Shown: positions 1 through 9,454 of the stretch, piece after piece | Layout: every line of letters starts with the position of its first letter | How positions within the stretch are numbered: position 1 is the first letter of the stretch | Assembly: GCF_001522585.2 (NCBI RefSeq) | Contig: NZ_CP013373.1 | Location: 3,363,376-3,427,375, forward strand | Reading direction: 5' to 3' | DNA from: Burkholderia sp. NRF60-BP8 | GTDB taxonomy: Bacteria; Pseudomonadota; Gammaproteobacteria; Burkholderiales; Burkholderiaceae | DNA length: 64,000 nt | The notes under the pieces: model-generated | Told to the model about the DNA's origin: nothing | Database searches by the model: none | The model's input: only the letters and a program-made list of their open reading frames with translations | Position numbers and translations under genes: made by a program

Positions 1-76
1 CTCGTTCAGAACGAACCGCCGCGCCGTTTGCGCGTCTGAGCATTATTTAACCGATCACACGCGCCCGGCGCCGACC

Positions 77-1135
77 ATGGAATACAGTCCGCCGCCCCTC
101 TTCAAGCAAGGTCCGCCCGCGCTCGCGCGGCTCATCTTCTTCGTCGCCCTCGCCATCGCGCTCCTCGTGTCGGACGCGCGCTTCAGCACGCTCGAAATCG
201 TCCGCGGCGTGCTCGGCACCGTGCTCTATCCGCTGCAACGCGCGGCGCTCGTCCCGCGCGACCTGTTCATGGGCGCGGCCGACATCGCCGTCACCGGCGC
301 GTCGCTGCGCCACGAGAACGACGACCTGCGCAAGCGCAACCTGCAGCTGTCCACGCAGGCCAATCAGGCCGCCGTGCTCGCGCAGGAAAACGCGCACCTG
401 CGCGCGGTGCTCGAGCTGCGCCAGCACATCGCGACGCAATCGACGCCGGTCGAGATCCAGTACGACACGAGCGACCCGTTCACGCAGAAGATCGTGGTCG
501 GGCAAGGCTCGCAGCAAGGCATCCAGGACGGCTCGCCCGTCGTCAGCGAGGACGGCGTGGTCGGCCAGGTCACGCGCGTGTTCCCGCTGCAATCCGAAGT
601 CACGCTGGTCACCGACCGCGATCTCGCGATTCCCGTGCAGGTGCTGCGCACCGGCCTGCGCAGCGTGATCTACGGCACGCCGAAGGGCGATTCGCTCGAC
701 CTGCGTTTCGTGCCGACGAGCGCGGATCTCGTCGCCGGCGACGAGCTCGTCACGAGCGGCCTCGACGGCGTCTATCCGCCCGGCCTGCCGGTCGCGAAGG
801 TCGTGCGCGTCGACAAGCTCGCCGATACCGCGTTCGCCCGCGTGACCTGCGCCCCGGTCGCGGCCGTGCGCGGCGCGCGCCAGATGCTCGTGCTGCATTA
901 CCGGAACGACATCCCGCCGCGCCCGGCCGAGCCCGATCCCGCCGCCGACAAGAACGCGAAGGGCAAGAAAGGCGCGAAAGCCGCCGCGAAGGCCGAGAAA
1001 GCCGACAAGGCCGAGAAGGCCGACGCGAACGCGAAACCGGCCGCCGCGGCCCAGCCGGCCGTTGCAAAGCCGGCGCCGGCCGCCCCCGCCGCGCCGGCCA
1101 AGCCCGCCGCCGGGCAATCGGGAGCCCAGCGATGA
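77..1135 (+). CDS. mreC: Rod shape-determining protein MreC
   Basis: 352 aa inner-membrane scaffold protein of the elongasome; MreC links MreB, MreD and the PBP2-RodA synthase. A short cytoplasmic N-terminus is followed by one membrane segment (about residues 16-33), a coiled coil (about 76-116) and the beta-rich periplasmic MreC core up to about residue 275. Residues about 281-352 form a low-complexity Lys/Ala/Pro tail that is long for the family. The ATG start gives the typical N-terminus MEYSPPPLFKQG. mreB would be expected just upstream, outside the window; nothing codes in bases 1-76. The stop overlaps the mreD start (ATGA), so the two are translationally coupled. Confidence 0.96.
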   Translation: MEYSPPPLFKQGPPALARLIFFVALAIALLVSDARFSTLEIVRGVLGTVLYPLQRAALVPRDLFMGAADIAVTGASLRHENDDLRKRNLQLSTQANQAAVLAQENAHLRAVLELRQHIATQSTPVEIQYDTSDPFTQKIVVGQGSQQGIQDGSPVVSEDGVVGQVTRVFPLQSEVTLVTDRDLAIPVQVLRTGLRSVIYGTPKGDSLDLRFVPTSADLVAGDELVTSGLDGVYPPGLPVAKVVRVDKLADTAFARVTCAPVAAVRGARQMLVLHYRNDIPPRPAEPDPAADKNAKGKKGAKAAAKAEKADKAEKADANAKPAAAAQPAVAKPAPAAPAAPAKPAAGQSGAQR

Positions 1136-1644
1136 ACCGCCCGCAATACATCCTGCAGCCGGTCAATCCGTACTTCATCGTCTTCAGCCTCGCCGCCGCG
1201 TTCCTGCTGAACCTGATGCCGTGGGGCCGCCTGCCCGGCGTGCCCGACTTCGTCGCGCTCGTGCTGCTGTTCTGGAACGTCCACCAGCCGCGCAAGGTCG
1301 GGATGGGCGTCGCGTTCGCGCTCGGCATCCTGATGGACGTGCATGACGCGGGGCTGCTCGGCGAGCACGCGCTCGCCTATACGCTGCTGTCGTACGGCGC
1401 GATCACGATCCATCGCCGCGTGCTGTGGATGCCGATCGGCGTGCAGGTGCTGTACGTCACGCCGCTGCTGGTCGGCGCGCAGCTCGTCCCGTTCGTGATC
1501 CGCCTGCTGATGGGCGCCGCGTTCCCCGGTTGGCGCTATCTGGTCGACGGTTTCGTCGAAGCCGCGCTGTGGCCGATCGCGAGCCATCTGCTGCTGATGC
1601 CGCAACGCCGCCCGGTCGACCCGGACGATACGCGCCCGATCTGA
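1132..1644 (+). CDS. mreD: Rod shape-determining protein MreD
   Basis: 170 aa polytopic membrane protein, almost entirely hydrophobic with about five membrane segments and a short charged C-terminus, as expected for MreD. It works with MreC in the rod complex. The start codon overlaps the mreC stop by four bases. About 100 bp containing a GC-rich self-complementary run (around 1715-1735) separates it from mrdA; there is no T-tract, so I expect read-through within the mre operon. Confidence 0.94.
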   Translation: MNRPQYILQPVNPYFIVFSLAAAFLLNLMPWGRLPGVPDFVALVLLFWNVHQPRKVGMGVAFALGILMDVHDAGLLGEHALAYTLLSYGAITIHRRVLWMPIGVQVLYVTPLLVGAQLVPFVIRLLMGAAFPGWRYLVDGFVEAALWPIASHLLLMPQRRPVDPDDTRPI

Positions 1645-1745
1645 GCCGGACCGACCTTGAATACCCGCCGCCCCCACGCCCGCCGCGCGCCGTGCTCCGG
1701 GGCGGCACCTCGCCCGCGCCCGCGCGCGGGCCAGATTGCCCTTAA

Positions 1746-4031
1746 ATGACCGAATTCAACGACACCCAACAGCAGCTCTCGAGGTTCCGCCTGCGCGTCG
1801 CGGCGGCGGGCGTGTTCGTGTTCGTCTGCTTCGGGCTGCTCGCGAGCCGCTTCTTCTACCTGCAGCTGATGCAGCACGGCAAATACGCGCTGCAGGCCGA
1901 GGAAAACCGCATCTCGGTCGCGCCGATCGTGCCGAACCGCGGGATCATCACCGATCGCAACGGCGTGATCCTCGCGAAGAACTACTCGGCGTACACGCTC
2001 GAGATCACGCCGTCGAAGCTCGACGACACGCTCGACAACACGATCGACAAGCTGTCCGAGATCGTCCCGATCGACGCACGCGACCGCCGCCGCTTCAAGA
2101 AGCTGCAGGAAGACTCGAAGAACTTCGAGAGCCTGCCGATCCGCACGCGGCTCACCGACGCCGAAGTCGCGCGCTTCACCGCGCAGCGTTTCCGGTTCCC
2201 CGGCGTCGACGTGCGCGCGCGGCTGTTCCGCCAGTACCCGCTCGGCATGACGGCCGCGCACGTGATCGGCTACATCGGCCGGATCTCGAAGCGCGACCAG
2301 GATCGCATCGACGCGATGAGCGACGACAACGACAGCGACCAGGAACACTACGATCCGCGCCGCGACGCGAACAACTACAAGGGCACCGACTACATCGGCA
2401 AGATCGGCGTCGAGCAGAGCTACGAAACCGAGCTGCACGGGCTGACCGGCTTCGAGGAAGTCGAGGTGACGGCCGGCGGCCGGCCGGTGCGCACGCTGTC
2501 GCGCACGCAGGCGACGCCCGGCAACAACCTCGTGCTGTCGCTCGACATCGGGCTGCAGCAGGTTGCCGAGCAGGCGTTCGCGGGCAAGCGCGGCGCACTC
2601 GTCGCGATCGAGCCGAAGACGGGCGACGTGCTCGCGTTCGTGTCGTCGCCGAGCTTCGACCCGAATTCGTTCGTCGACGGCATCGACCAGCAGACCTGGG
2701 ACGAGCTGAACAACTCGCCCGACAAGCCGCTGCTGAACCGCCCGCTGCACGGCACCTACCCGCCCGGCTCGACGTACAAGCCGTTCATGGCGCTGGCCGG
2801 CCTGACGCTCGGCAAGCGCACGCCGGGCTGGGGCTTCCAGGATCCCGGCTACTTCACGTTCGGCGGCCACACGTTCCGCAACGACGTGCGCTCGGGCCAG
2901 GGCTGGGTCGACATGAACAAGGCGATCATGGTGTCGAACGACACCTACTTCTACATGCTCGCGCGCGACCTCGGCGTGAACGCGATCGCGAACTTCATGA
3001 AACCGTTCGGCTTCGGCCAGATCACCGGTATCGACATCCAGGGCGAGGCGCGCGGGATCCTGCCGTCGACCGACTGGAAGAAGAAGGCATTCAAGAAGGC
3101 CGCGCAGCAGAAGTGGTTCGACGGCGAGACGATCAGCCTCGGGATCGGCCAGGGCTACAACTCGTTCACGATCCTGCAGCTCGCGCACGCGACCGCGACG
3201 CTCGCGAACAACGGCGTCGTGATGAAGCCTCACCTCGTGAAGGAAGTCGAGGATCCGATCTCGCGTGCACGCCACCTGACCGTGCCGAAGGAAAGCGACG
3301 TGATCCCGCTGAAGGCGGCCGACATCGACGTCGTGAAGCGCGGGATGGAGAACGTGATCGAGAACCCGTCCGGCACCGCGTACAAGGTGTTCCGCGGCGC
3401 GCCGTACCTCGCCGCCGGCAAGACCGGCACCGCGCAGGTGTTCTCGCTGCAGGGCTCGAACTACAAGGGGCACCTGCTCGCCGAACATCTGCGCGACCAC
3501 GCGCTGTTCATCGCGTACGCGCCGGTCGACCACCCGCAAATCGCCGTCGCGCTGGTCGTCGAAAACGGCGGCTGGGGCGCCCAGGCCGCCGGCCCGATCG
3601 CGCGTCGCGTGCTCGACTACTACCTGGTCGAGCGCCAGAACCCGAAGAACGAGGCCGCGGCCGTAGCCGCCGCGGCGTCGGCCACCGAGCCGGTGAGCGC
3701 GCCCGTGGTCGGCGACACCTCGAAGCCCGCCACCATCGCGGCCGGCTTCACCGCGCTGCCGCAGCCGGTCGTGCCGTCGGCGGCCAGTGCGGCCGAGGCG
3801 GCATCGGCCGCATCGGCGGCCTCCGGCACGGCCGACGCCGGCGCCACTGCCACGCCGCCGGCCGACGCGAGCGCCGCGGCGCCGATGGCCGCGAGCCTGC
3901 CGCCGATCCGGCGCCCGCACCGGCCGCGCCGGCCCGCGAGCGACGCGCAGCCGCTCGTCGCCACGCCGCGGGACGACAACCACCGTGCGACGGCCCCCGC
4001 GAAAGCGGCGGACGCCGGCACCGCTCATTGA
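1746..4031 (+). CDS. mrdA: Penicillin-binding protein 2 (transpeptidase MrdA)
   Basis: 761 aa class B PBP, the transpeptidase that cross-links lateral-wall peptidoglycan with RodA. It has a short cytoplasmic N-terminus, one membrane anchor (about residues 18-40) and the pedestal domain. The transpeptidase domain shows all three motifs: STYK with nucleophile Ser342, SND at 397-399, and KTGT beginning at Lys559. After about residue 630 there is an Ala/Pro/Arg-rich tail of roughly 130 residues that makes it longer than E. coli PBP2 (633 aa). The stop lies 11 bp before the rodA start, so they form one operon. Confidence 0.96.
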   Translation: MTEFNDTQQQLSRFRLRVAAAGVFVFVCFGLLASRFFYLQLMQHGKYALQAEENRISVAPIVPNRGIITDRNGVILAKNYSAYTLEITPSKLDDTLDNTIDKLSEIVPIDARDRRRFKKLQEDSKNFESLPIRTRLTDAEVARFTAQRFRFPGVDVRARLFRQYPLGMTAAHVIGYIGRISKRDQDRIDAMSDDNDSDQEHYDPRRDANNYKGTDYIGKIGVEQSYETELHGLTGFEEVEVTAGGRPVRTLSRTQATPGNNLVLSLDIGLQQVAEQAFAGKRGALVAIEPKTGDVLAFVSSPSFDPNSFVDGIDQQTWDELNNSPDKPLLNRPLHGTYPPGSTYKPFMALAGLTLGKRTPGWGFQDPGYFTFGGHTFRNDVRSGQGWVDMNKAIMVSNDTYFYMLARDLGVNAIANFMKPFGFGQITGIDIQGEARGILPSTDWKKKAFKKAAQQKWFDGETISLGIGQGYNSFTILQLAHATATLANNGVVMKPHLVKEVEDPISRARHLTVPKESDVIPLKAADIDVVKRGMENVIENPSGTAYKVFRGAPYLAAGKTGTAQVFSLQGSNYKGHLLAEHLRDHALFIAYAPVDHPQIAVALVVENGGWGAQAAGPIARRVLDYYLVERQNPKNEAAAVAAAASATEPVSAPVVGDTSKPATIAAGFTALPQPVVPSAASAAEAASAASAASGTADAGATATPPADASAAAPMAASLPPIRRPHRPRRPASDAQPLVATPRDDNHRATAPAKAADAGTAH

Positions 4032-4042
4032 CGGAGAAAGGC

Positions 4043-5191
4043 ATGCAATTCGACAAGCGCGCCTGGCTCGACAAGATCAAGCAGATGTTCGCGGGGTTCG
4101 ACCGCCCGCTCGCGCTCATCGTGTTCCTGCTGCTGTGCGTCGGCATCGTCACGCTGTACAGCGCGTCGATCGACGTGCCGGGCCGCGTCGAGGACCAGTT
4201 GCGCAACATCCTGCTGACGTTCGTGCTGATGTGGGTGATCGCCAACATCCCGCCGACCACGCTGATGCGCTTCGCGGTCCCGCTCTACACGTTCGGGGTC
4301 ACGCTGCTGATCGCCGTCGCGCTGTTCGGGATGACCAAGAAGGGCGCGAAGCGCTGGCTGAACGTCGGCGTCGTGATCCAGCCGTCGGAAATCCTCAAGA
4401 TCGCGACGCCGCTGATGCTCGCGTGGTACTACCAGCGTCGCGAAGGCGGGCTGCGCTGGTACGACTTCGTCGCCGCGTTCGGGATCCTGCTGGTGCCGGT
4501 CGGGCTGATCGCGAAGCAGCCCGACCTCGGCACGGGCCTGCTCGTGTTCGCGGCCGGCTTCTTCGTGATCTACCTCGCCGGCCTGTCGTTCAAGCTGATC
4601 GTGCCGGTGCTCGTCGCGGGCGTGATCGCGGTCGGCTCGATCGCCGTGTTCGAGGAGCGCATCTGCCAGCCCGAAGTGCAGTGGCCGCTGATGCACGATT
4701 ACCAGAAGCACCGTGTGTGCACGCTGCTCGACCCGACGTCCGACCCGCTCGGCAAGGGCTTCCACACGATCCAGGCCGTGATCGCGATCGGCTCGGGCGG
4801 CGTGCTCGGCAAGGGTTACCTGAAAGGCACGCAGGCACACCTCGAATTCATTCCGGAGAAGCACACCGACTTCATCTTCGCGGTGTTCTCCGAGGAATGG
4901 GGGCTCGCCGGCGGCCTCGTGCTGCTGACGCTGTACATGGCGCTGATCGCGCGCGGGCTCTACATCGCCGCGCAGGGCGCGACGCTGTTCGGCCGGCTGC
5001 TCGCGGGCTCGCTCACGCTCGCGTTCTTCGTCTACGCGTTCGTCAACATCGGGATGGTGAGCGGCGTGCTGCCGGTCGTCGGCGTGCCGCTGCCGTTCAT
5101 GAGTTACGGCGGCACCGCGCTCACGACGCTCGGCATCGCGATCGGGATGATCATGAGCGTCGGGCGGCAGCGGCGGCTGATGAAAAGCTGA
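4043..5191 (+). CDS. rodA: Peptidoglycan glycosyltransferase RodA
   Basis: 382 aa SEDS-family polymerase with about ten membrane helices, which extends glycan strands from lipid II in the elongasome with PBP2. SEDS hallmarks are visible: a KPDLGT-like motif (KQPDLGTGLL), the large periplasmic loop with GKGYLKGTQ and HTDFIF, and PFMSYGGT near the C-terminus. The ATG at 4043 follows GGAGAAAG just inside the end of mrdA. It is the last gene of the mre block; the next genes are on the other strand. Confidence 0.96.
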   Translation: MQFDKRAWLDKIKQMFAGFDRPLALIVFLLLCVGIVTLYSASIDVPGRVEDQLRNILLTFVLMWVIANIPPTTLMRFAVPLYTFGVTLLIAVALFGMTKKGAKRWLNVGVVIQPSEILKIATPLMLAWYYQRREGGLRWYDFVAAFGILLVPVGLIAKQPDLGTGLLVFAAGFFVIYLAGLSFKLIVPVLVAGVIAVGSIAVFEERICQPEVQWPLMHDYQKHRVCTLLDPTSDPLGKGFHTIQAVIAIGSGGVLGKGYLKGTQAHLEFIPEKHTDFIFAVFSEEWGLAGGLVLLTLYMALIARGLYIAAQGATLFGRLLAGSLTLAFFVYAFVNIGMVSGVLPVVGVPLPFMSYGGTALTTLGIAIGMIMSVGRQRRLMKS

Positions 5192-5319
5192 GCGCGCGGC
5201 CCGCACCGCGGCGCTCGGAAACGACGATGCTGGCGTGAGCCGCGCCCAGAGATTGGACTCGATCCAACCTTTTGGGGCGTGTTTCGATGAACCGCCTGGA
5301 TGGCTTGGGCGCGGGCCGC

Positions 5320-6072
5320 TTACTGCGGCGGCGCGTGCGGCTTGCCTTGCTCGGCGCCGGCGCCCGATGCCGGCGTCGGCGCCTTCAGCCGCGCGCTCAA
5401 CTCCTTGAATTTCAGCTCGGCCGTCTCGTCGCCCTGCGCGGCCGCCGCCGCGTAATACGCGCGTGCGATGTTCAGGTTCTGCGCGACGCCGTCGCCGCCG
5501 CGCTCGTAGAACGACGCGGTCACGTACTGCGCGATGGGCTCGCCCGCGTCGGCGGCCTGCTTGTACCACGCGAATGCCTGCCGGTTGTCGCGCGGCGTGC
5601 CGCGCCCGTCGAGGAACTGGTTCGCGAGCGACAGCTCGGCCTGCACGTGCCCCTGCTTCGCGGCCCGCAGGAACCAGCGATGCGCTTCGGCCGGGTTGCG
5701 CGCGACGAACTCGCCGTCGTCGAACATCCGGCCGTATACGTACTGCGCATGCGACATGTTCGCGTCCGCCGCCCGCTTCAGCCAGCGCAGCCCTTCGTCG
5801 ACGTTCGCCGTCACACCTTCCCCCGTCAGCAGCATCATCGCGTAGTTGAACTGCGCAAGGCGATCGCCGCGCTCGGCCGCGTCGTGGAATTGCACCAGCG
5901 CCGCGCGATAGTCGCCGGCGTTGTAGTCGGCGACCGCCGATTGCGTCTCGTGCGACGGATCGGGCTTCGCTTGCGGCGCGCCCTGCGCGGCGGCGGCCGC
6001 ACACACGGCCCACAGGCCGACCATCGTCCCGATCCGCGCGCGCCGGCGGCACGCACCGTCTGTGCCGTTCAT
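5320..6072 (-). CDS. Sel1-repeat (TPR-like) secreted protein
   Basis: 250 aa. The N-terminus has a basic stretch and a hydrophobic Ala-rich segment that ends near AAAAAQG, so it is probably exported. At least four Sel1-like repeats follow (about residues 70-220), each of the type A-x-Y-x-x-G-x-x-x-x-x-G-x-G-V with W/Y-h-x-x-A-A, such as ALQ-type YAMMLLTGEGV and QFLDGRGTPRD. Sel1 repeats mediate protein-protein contacts; no catalytic motif is visible. Its start overlaps the aldolase stop (ATGA), so it is translationally coupled to that gene. The role is unknown. Confidence 0.85.
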   Translation of the reverse strand: MNGTDGACRRRARIGTMVGLWAVCAAAAAQGAPQAKPDPSHETQSAVADYNAGDYRAALVQFHDAAERGDRLAQFNYAMMLLTGEGVTANVDEGLRWLKRAADANMSHAQYVYGRMFDDGEFVARNPAEAHRWFLRAAKQGHVQAELSLANQFLDGRGTPRDNRQAFAWYKQAADAGEPIAQYVTASFYERGGDGVAQNLNIARAYYAAAAAQGDETAELKFKELSARLKAPTPASGAGAEQGKPHAPPQ

Positions 6073-6854
6073 GACCGTACCTCCTGCAACGCCTGCCGCG
6101 TCGCGCGCAGCAGCCAGCTCACGTCGGCCGACACCGTGATCATCCGGTAACCGGCCTCGCGATACTGGCGCGCGGCTGCCGTGTCGCCGGCGAAGATGCC
6201 GACCGCGACGCCGGCCTGCTTGCCGGCCGCGAGCACGCGCGCCATCGCGGTTTCGACGTCCGGGTGGCGGATATCGCCGAGATGCCCGAGGCTCGCCGCG
6301 AGATCGGCCGGGCCGACGAACAGGCAATCGACGCCGGGCGTCGCCGCGATCCGCTCGACTTCGTCGACGCCGCGCGCCGATTCGACCTGCACGATCACCG
6401 CGACCTGCGCATTCGCCGTCTGCAGATAGTCGCGGCGCATGCCGAACGCCGCCGCGCGCACCATGCCTGCGACCCCGCGCAGCCCGTCGGGCGATTCCGG
6501 CGACGGAAAGCGCGTGAGCCGCACCGCGTGCGCGGCGTCGTCGGGCGTCTCGATACACGGAAACATCAGCGTGCGCGCGCCGGCGTCGAGCGCGCGCTTC
6601 ACGAGCCACGGCTCCCGCGCCGGCACGCGCACGACCGGCTCGCTCGGCAGGTGCGCCGCGGCGATCGCGCACAGTTGCGACGCCACGTCGCGACTGTCGT
6701 TCGGCGCATGCTCCATGTCGATGCAGAGCCAGTCGTAACCGGCATGCGCGAGCGCCTCCGCGGCCGAGTCGCTGCCGAGCGACAGCCACAGGCCGTACAG
6801 CGGCTCGTCGCCGTCGCGCAGGCGTTGTTTGAGGGAATTGGTGAGCGTGCTCAT
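6069..6854 (-). CDS. HpcH/HpaI class II aldolase family protein
   Basis: 261 aa TIM-barrel aldolase/citrate-lyase-like protein. Relatives (HpaI, GarL, RhmA) cleave 4-hydroxy-2-oxo acids to pyruvate plus an aldehyde with a divalent metal. Seen here: catalytic His region DMEHAPND, substrate Arg in VVRVPAREP, metal-binding Glu in VQVESARGV and the Asp motif FVGPADLAASLG. The start at 6854 is chosen because GGAGG lies 8 nt upstream; an in-frame upstream start would add 15 residues without a good ribosome site. It is the first gene of a two-gene unit with the Sel1 protein. The substrate cannot be read from sequence. Confidence 0.9.
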   Translation of the reverse strand: MSTLTNSLKQRLRDGDEPLYGLWLSLGSDSAAEALAHAGYDWLCIDMEHAPNDSRDVASQLCAIAAAHLPSEPVVRVPAREPWLVKRALDAGARTLMFPCIETPDDAAHAVRLTRFPSPESPDGLRGVAGMVRAAAFGMRRDYLQTANAQVAVIVQVESARGVDEVERIAATPGVDCLFVGPADLAASLGHLGDIRHPDVETAMARVLAAGKQAGVAVGIFAGDTAAARQYREAGYRMITVSADVSWLLRATRQALQEVRS

Positions 6855-7189
6855 CGATACGGCCTCCGGAACGGAACGGCAATCGAACGGGACAAGCAAC
6901 AGGCGAAGCGAAACGCGCGGCGCCGGGCAATCGAAGCATGGCGGCGCCAGCGGATCGCGCGCCGGAGAACGTGAGTCGGACCGGGCCGGCCGATCTGACA
7001 GCGCGGGCCGCGCAATCGCTCACGCGAGCGTTTTTCGGTGCCGCACGACGATCATAGCGCGGCGGGGTGCTCGATGCGGGAACAGACGGGGGAAGCCGTA
7101 CCGGCACGGCGCGGAGGAAGGCGAGCCGGCGGCGGCAGCGACGAGGCGGCCCACGCCGGACGGCGGGGCTGCCTCGCGGGAGGGCAGGG
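6855..7189. other. Intergenic region between aldolase and queD
   Basis: 335 bp without a supported gene, upstream of the aldolase operon and downstream of queD, both on the minus strand. A 5-bp hairpin followed by T5 sits at 7017-7035 on the plus strand, but no plus-strand gene precedes it. No convincing promoter hexamers were found. Confidence 0.6.
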
Positions 7190-7642
7190 TCAGCGGCCTG
7201 GCTGGCGCTCGACGTCGGCCCAGCAGTTCGGCGTCTCGTACAGGCGCACGCGCTCGAGGCGCAGGTTCACGCCGTAGTGCGCGTCGTACACGTTCGCGAG
7301 GAGGTCGAACGCGATCGCCGCGAGGTTCTCGACGGTCGGAATCCGATCGAGCACGACGGTCTTGTGGTCGGCCATCTGCTCGAGGAACGAGCGCACGACC
7401 TCGTCGCGCGCATAGACCAGGAACGCGTGATCCCACTTGCTGACGAGATGCTCGACCGCGAGCGCCTTCACGTCGGCGAAATCCATCACCATGCCGCGGT
7501 CGGGCGCCCCCTCGGTATCGACGAGATCGCCGCGCAGCGTGATTTCGAGCACGTAGCGATGGCCGTGCAGGTTCCTGCACTGGCTGCGGTGATCGGGAAT
7601 GCGGTGGCCCGCGTCGAATTCGAGTTTTCGGGTAATCAGCAC
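7190..7642 (-). CDS. queD: 6-carboxy-5,6,7,8-tetrahydropterin synthase QueD
   Basis: 150 aa member of the 6-pyruvoyltetrahydropterin synthase fold. It converts 7,8-dihydroneopterin triphosphate to 6-carboxytetrahydropterin, the step before QueE in queuosine synthesis. Zinc ligands are visible in DAGHRI and LHGHRY, the catalytic Cys lies in QCRNLHGH, and the partner motifs WDHAFLV and PTVENLA are present. The length fits a single-domain QueD. It starts 18 bp after queE and is the last gene of the queC-queE-queD unit. Confidence 0.95.
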   Translation of the reverse strand: MLITRKLEFDAGHRIPDHRSQCRNLHGHRYVLEITLRGDLVDTEGAPDRGMVMDFADVKALAVEHLVSKWDHAFLVYARDEVVRSFLEQMADHKTVVLDRIPTVENLAAIAFDLLANVYDAHYGVNLRLERVRLYETPNCWADVERQPGR

Positions 7643-7660
7643 GATGTCAAAAGCCGTGGC

Positions 7661-8293
7661 TCAGGGAATGTTCAGATATTTATGGGTCTGCATCGACAGC
7701 CGCCACTGCGGATGACGCTTGCACCAGTCGATCGCGAGCTTCGTATTGAGGTCGCGCGACGGGCCGTCCATCGGCTGCACGAGAAAATACGCGAAATCGA
7801 GCTTCGCGTAGTCGGCCAGCCGCTGGTTGTCCTGCGGAACGACGACCTTCAGTTCGTTGCCCTTCGTGACGACGAGCGGCGCATCGGCCTTCGGGCTCAC
7901 GCAGATCCAGTCGATCGATTCGAGCACCGGCAGCGAACCGTTGGTCTCGATCGCGATCTCGAAGCCGGCCGCGTGCAGCGCGTCGACGAGCGGCTGGTCG
8001 AGCTGCAACATCGGCTCGCCGCCCGTGCAGACGACGAAGCGGTGCGCTTCGCCCTCCGGCCACAGGCCGGCGATCGTCGCGACGAGCGCCGCGGCGTCCT
8101 TGAACTTGCCGCCGTTCTCGCCGTCGGTGCCGACGAAGTCCGTATCGCAGAAGCGGCACACGGCCTCCGCACGATCCTCTTCGCGGCCCGACCACAGGTT
8201 GCAGCCGGCGAACCGGCAGAACACGGCCGGCCGGCCCGCATTCGCGCCCTCGCCCTGCAACGTGTAGAAAATTTCCTTGACCGCGTAAGTCAT
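7661..8293 (-). CDS. queE: 7-carboxy-7-deazaguanine synthase QueE (radical SAM)
   Basis: 210 aa radical SAM enzyme that contracts 6-carboxytetrahydropterin to 7-carboxy-7-deazaguanine. The [4Fe-4S] ligands form a C-x14-CxxC motif (CNLWSG to CRFC) instead of the common Cx3Cx2C; this expanded cluster loop is the one known from the structurally studied Burkholderia multivorans enzyme. Other motifs are FYTLQGEG at the N-terminus (substrate/SAM pocket), the CTGGEP motif for SAM amino-group binding and IETNG. It lies between queC and queD. Confidence 0.95.
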   Translation of the reverse strand: MTYAVKEIFYTLQGEGANAGRPAVFCRFAGCNLWSGREEDRAEAVCRFCDTDFVGTDGENGGKFKDAAALVATIAGLWPEGEAHRFVVCTGGEPMLQLDQPLVDALHAAGFEIAIETNGSLPVLESIDWICVSPKADAPLVVTKGNELKVVVPQDNQRLADYAKLDFAYFLVQPMDGPSRDLNTKLAIDWCKRHPQWRLSMQTHKYLNIP

Positions 8294-8368
8294 CGTGCTT
8301 CGTCCGGCTTGCGCCGCTCGTTGTCGATCAGAATCCGTTGTCCATCAAGCGCTGCCCGCGCAGCCGCG

Positions 8369-9103
8369 TCACAGCGGCGCTTCGGTCACGCGCTCGCCCT
8401 TCAGGTAAGCCTCGTAGCCGCGCTTGCGCAGCTTGCAGGCCGGGCATTCGCCGCAGCCGAAGCCCCAGTCGTGCAGTTCCGCGCGCTCGCCCACGTAGCA
8501 CGTGTGCGTCTCGACGCGGATCAGTTCGACGAGCGTCTCGCCGCCGAGCTGTTCGGCGAGCTGCCACGTCTGCGCCTTGTCGAGCCACATCAGCGGCGTC
8601 TCGAGCACCATGCGCGTATCCATCCCGAGATTCAGCGCGACCTGCAGCGCCTTCATCGTGTCGTCGCGGCAGTCGGGATAGCCCGAAAAGTCGGTCTCGC
8701 ACATCCCGCCGACCAGCACGCGCAGCCCGCGGCGATAGGCGATCGCCGCGGCGATCGTCATGAACATCAGGTTGCGGCCCGGCACGAACGTGTTCGGCAG
8801 GCCGTTTGCCGCCGTCTCGATCTCGATCGTGCGCGTCATCGCGGTATCGCTGATCGCGCCGAGCACCGACAGGTCGATCATGTGATCGTCGCCGAGCCGG
8901 TCCGACCACGCGGGAAACTTGCGCTTCAGCGCTTCGCGCACGCCTTCGCGACACTCGAGTTCGACGCGATGGCGCTGGCCGTAATCGAAGCCCAGCGTCT
9001 CGACCGTCTGGTAGCGCTCGAGGGCCCATGCCACGCACGTGGCGGAGTCCTGCCCGCCGGAAAACAACACGAGCGCGCCGTCTTTAGCGTCTGTCCGAAT
9101 CAC
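8369..9103 (-). CDS. queC: 7-cyano-7-deazaguanine synthase QueC
   Basis: 244 aa ATP-dependent synthase that converts 7-carboxy-7-deazaguanine plus ammonia to preQ0. It has the PP-loop SGGQDS near residue 17, the substrate region PGRNLMF and a C-terminal zinc site CGECPAC plus an upstream Cys. The GTG start at 9103 is preferred: GGAG lies 7 nt upstream and the resulting length matches the family, whereas an open frame continues 70 codons further without homology. It is the first gene of the que unit. Confidence 0.95.
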   Translation of the reverse strand: MIRTDAKDGALVLFSGGQDSATCVAWALERYQTVETLGFDYGQRHRVELECREGVREALKRKFPAWSDRLGDDHMIDLSVLGAISDTAMTRTIEIETAANGLPNTFVPGRNLMFMTIAAAIAYRRGLRVLVGGMCETDFSGYPDCRDDTMKALQVALNLGMDTRMVLETPLMWLDKAQTWQLAEQLGGETLVELIRVETHTCYVGERAELHDWGFGCGECPACKLRKRGYEAYLKGERVTEAPL

Positions 9104-9454
9104 CGTGATACTCCGTGAATGTGTAGGCTCGCGTCGCACTGCGCCCCGAGGCCGGCTGCCGCCGGGCGGCCCGACGCGGCCGGCCTGCGCCGGCTCGACC
9201 AGTATAGGCAGCGCGGTCGGCCGCGAATGCGGCGGCGCGCTTATACCGCTCATCGCGCGGCATCGTTGCCGCGCGCCACGGCAGGCGCACCGCGGGCAGC
9301 CTGCCATGCGCATGAAGCGATGCGCTAAGTCATTGAGCGGGCACGGATTTTATCATGCTCCGGCGAATGCTGCCGGGCTCGCCGCCCACGACACGCAATA
9401 CCCACCACAAACGAAAAACCCCAAGAACCTTCCGATTCTTGGGGTTTTAAATGC
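9104..9454. other. Intergenic region upstream of queC
   Basis: 351 bp holding the leader of queC (minus strand) and, at its right end, the tRNA-Phe terminator. A TAAAAT box within GATAAAAT (around 9350, read on the minus strand) could be a -10 for queC, but the matching -35 is poor. I found no preQ1 riboswitch that I could defend. Confidence 0.5.
9415..9448 (-). terminator. Rho-independent terminator of tRNA-Phe
   Basis: Perfect 13-bp stem: AAAACCCCAAGAA (9415-9427) pairs with TTCTTGGGGTTTT (9436-9448) around an 8-nt loop. On the minus strand it directly follows the tRNA-Phe CCA end and ends in a T-run. Confidence 0.9.

Noticed and set aside
1700..1740. GC-rich self-complementary run between mreD and mrdA as a terminator
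   Set aside because: No T-run and it would split a conserved operon.
7017..7035. Plus-strand terminator (5-bp stem, T5)
   Set aside because: No plus-strand gene precedes it and the stem is short; probably chance.
9104..9454. preQ1 riboswitch upstream of queC
   Set aside because: No conserved preQ1 aptamer stem-loop plus A-rich tail could be recognised by eye; a covariance model search would decide.
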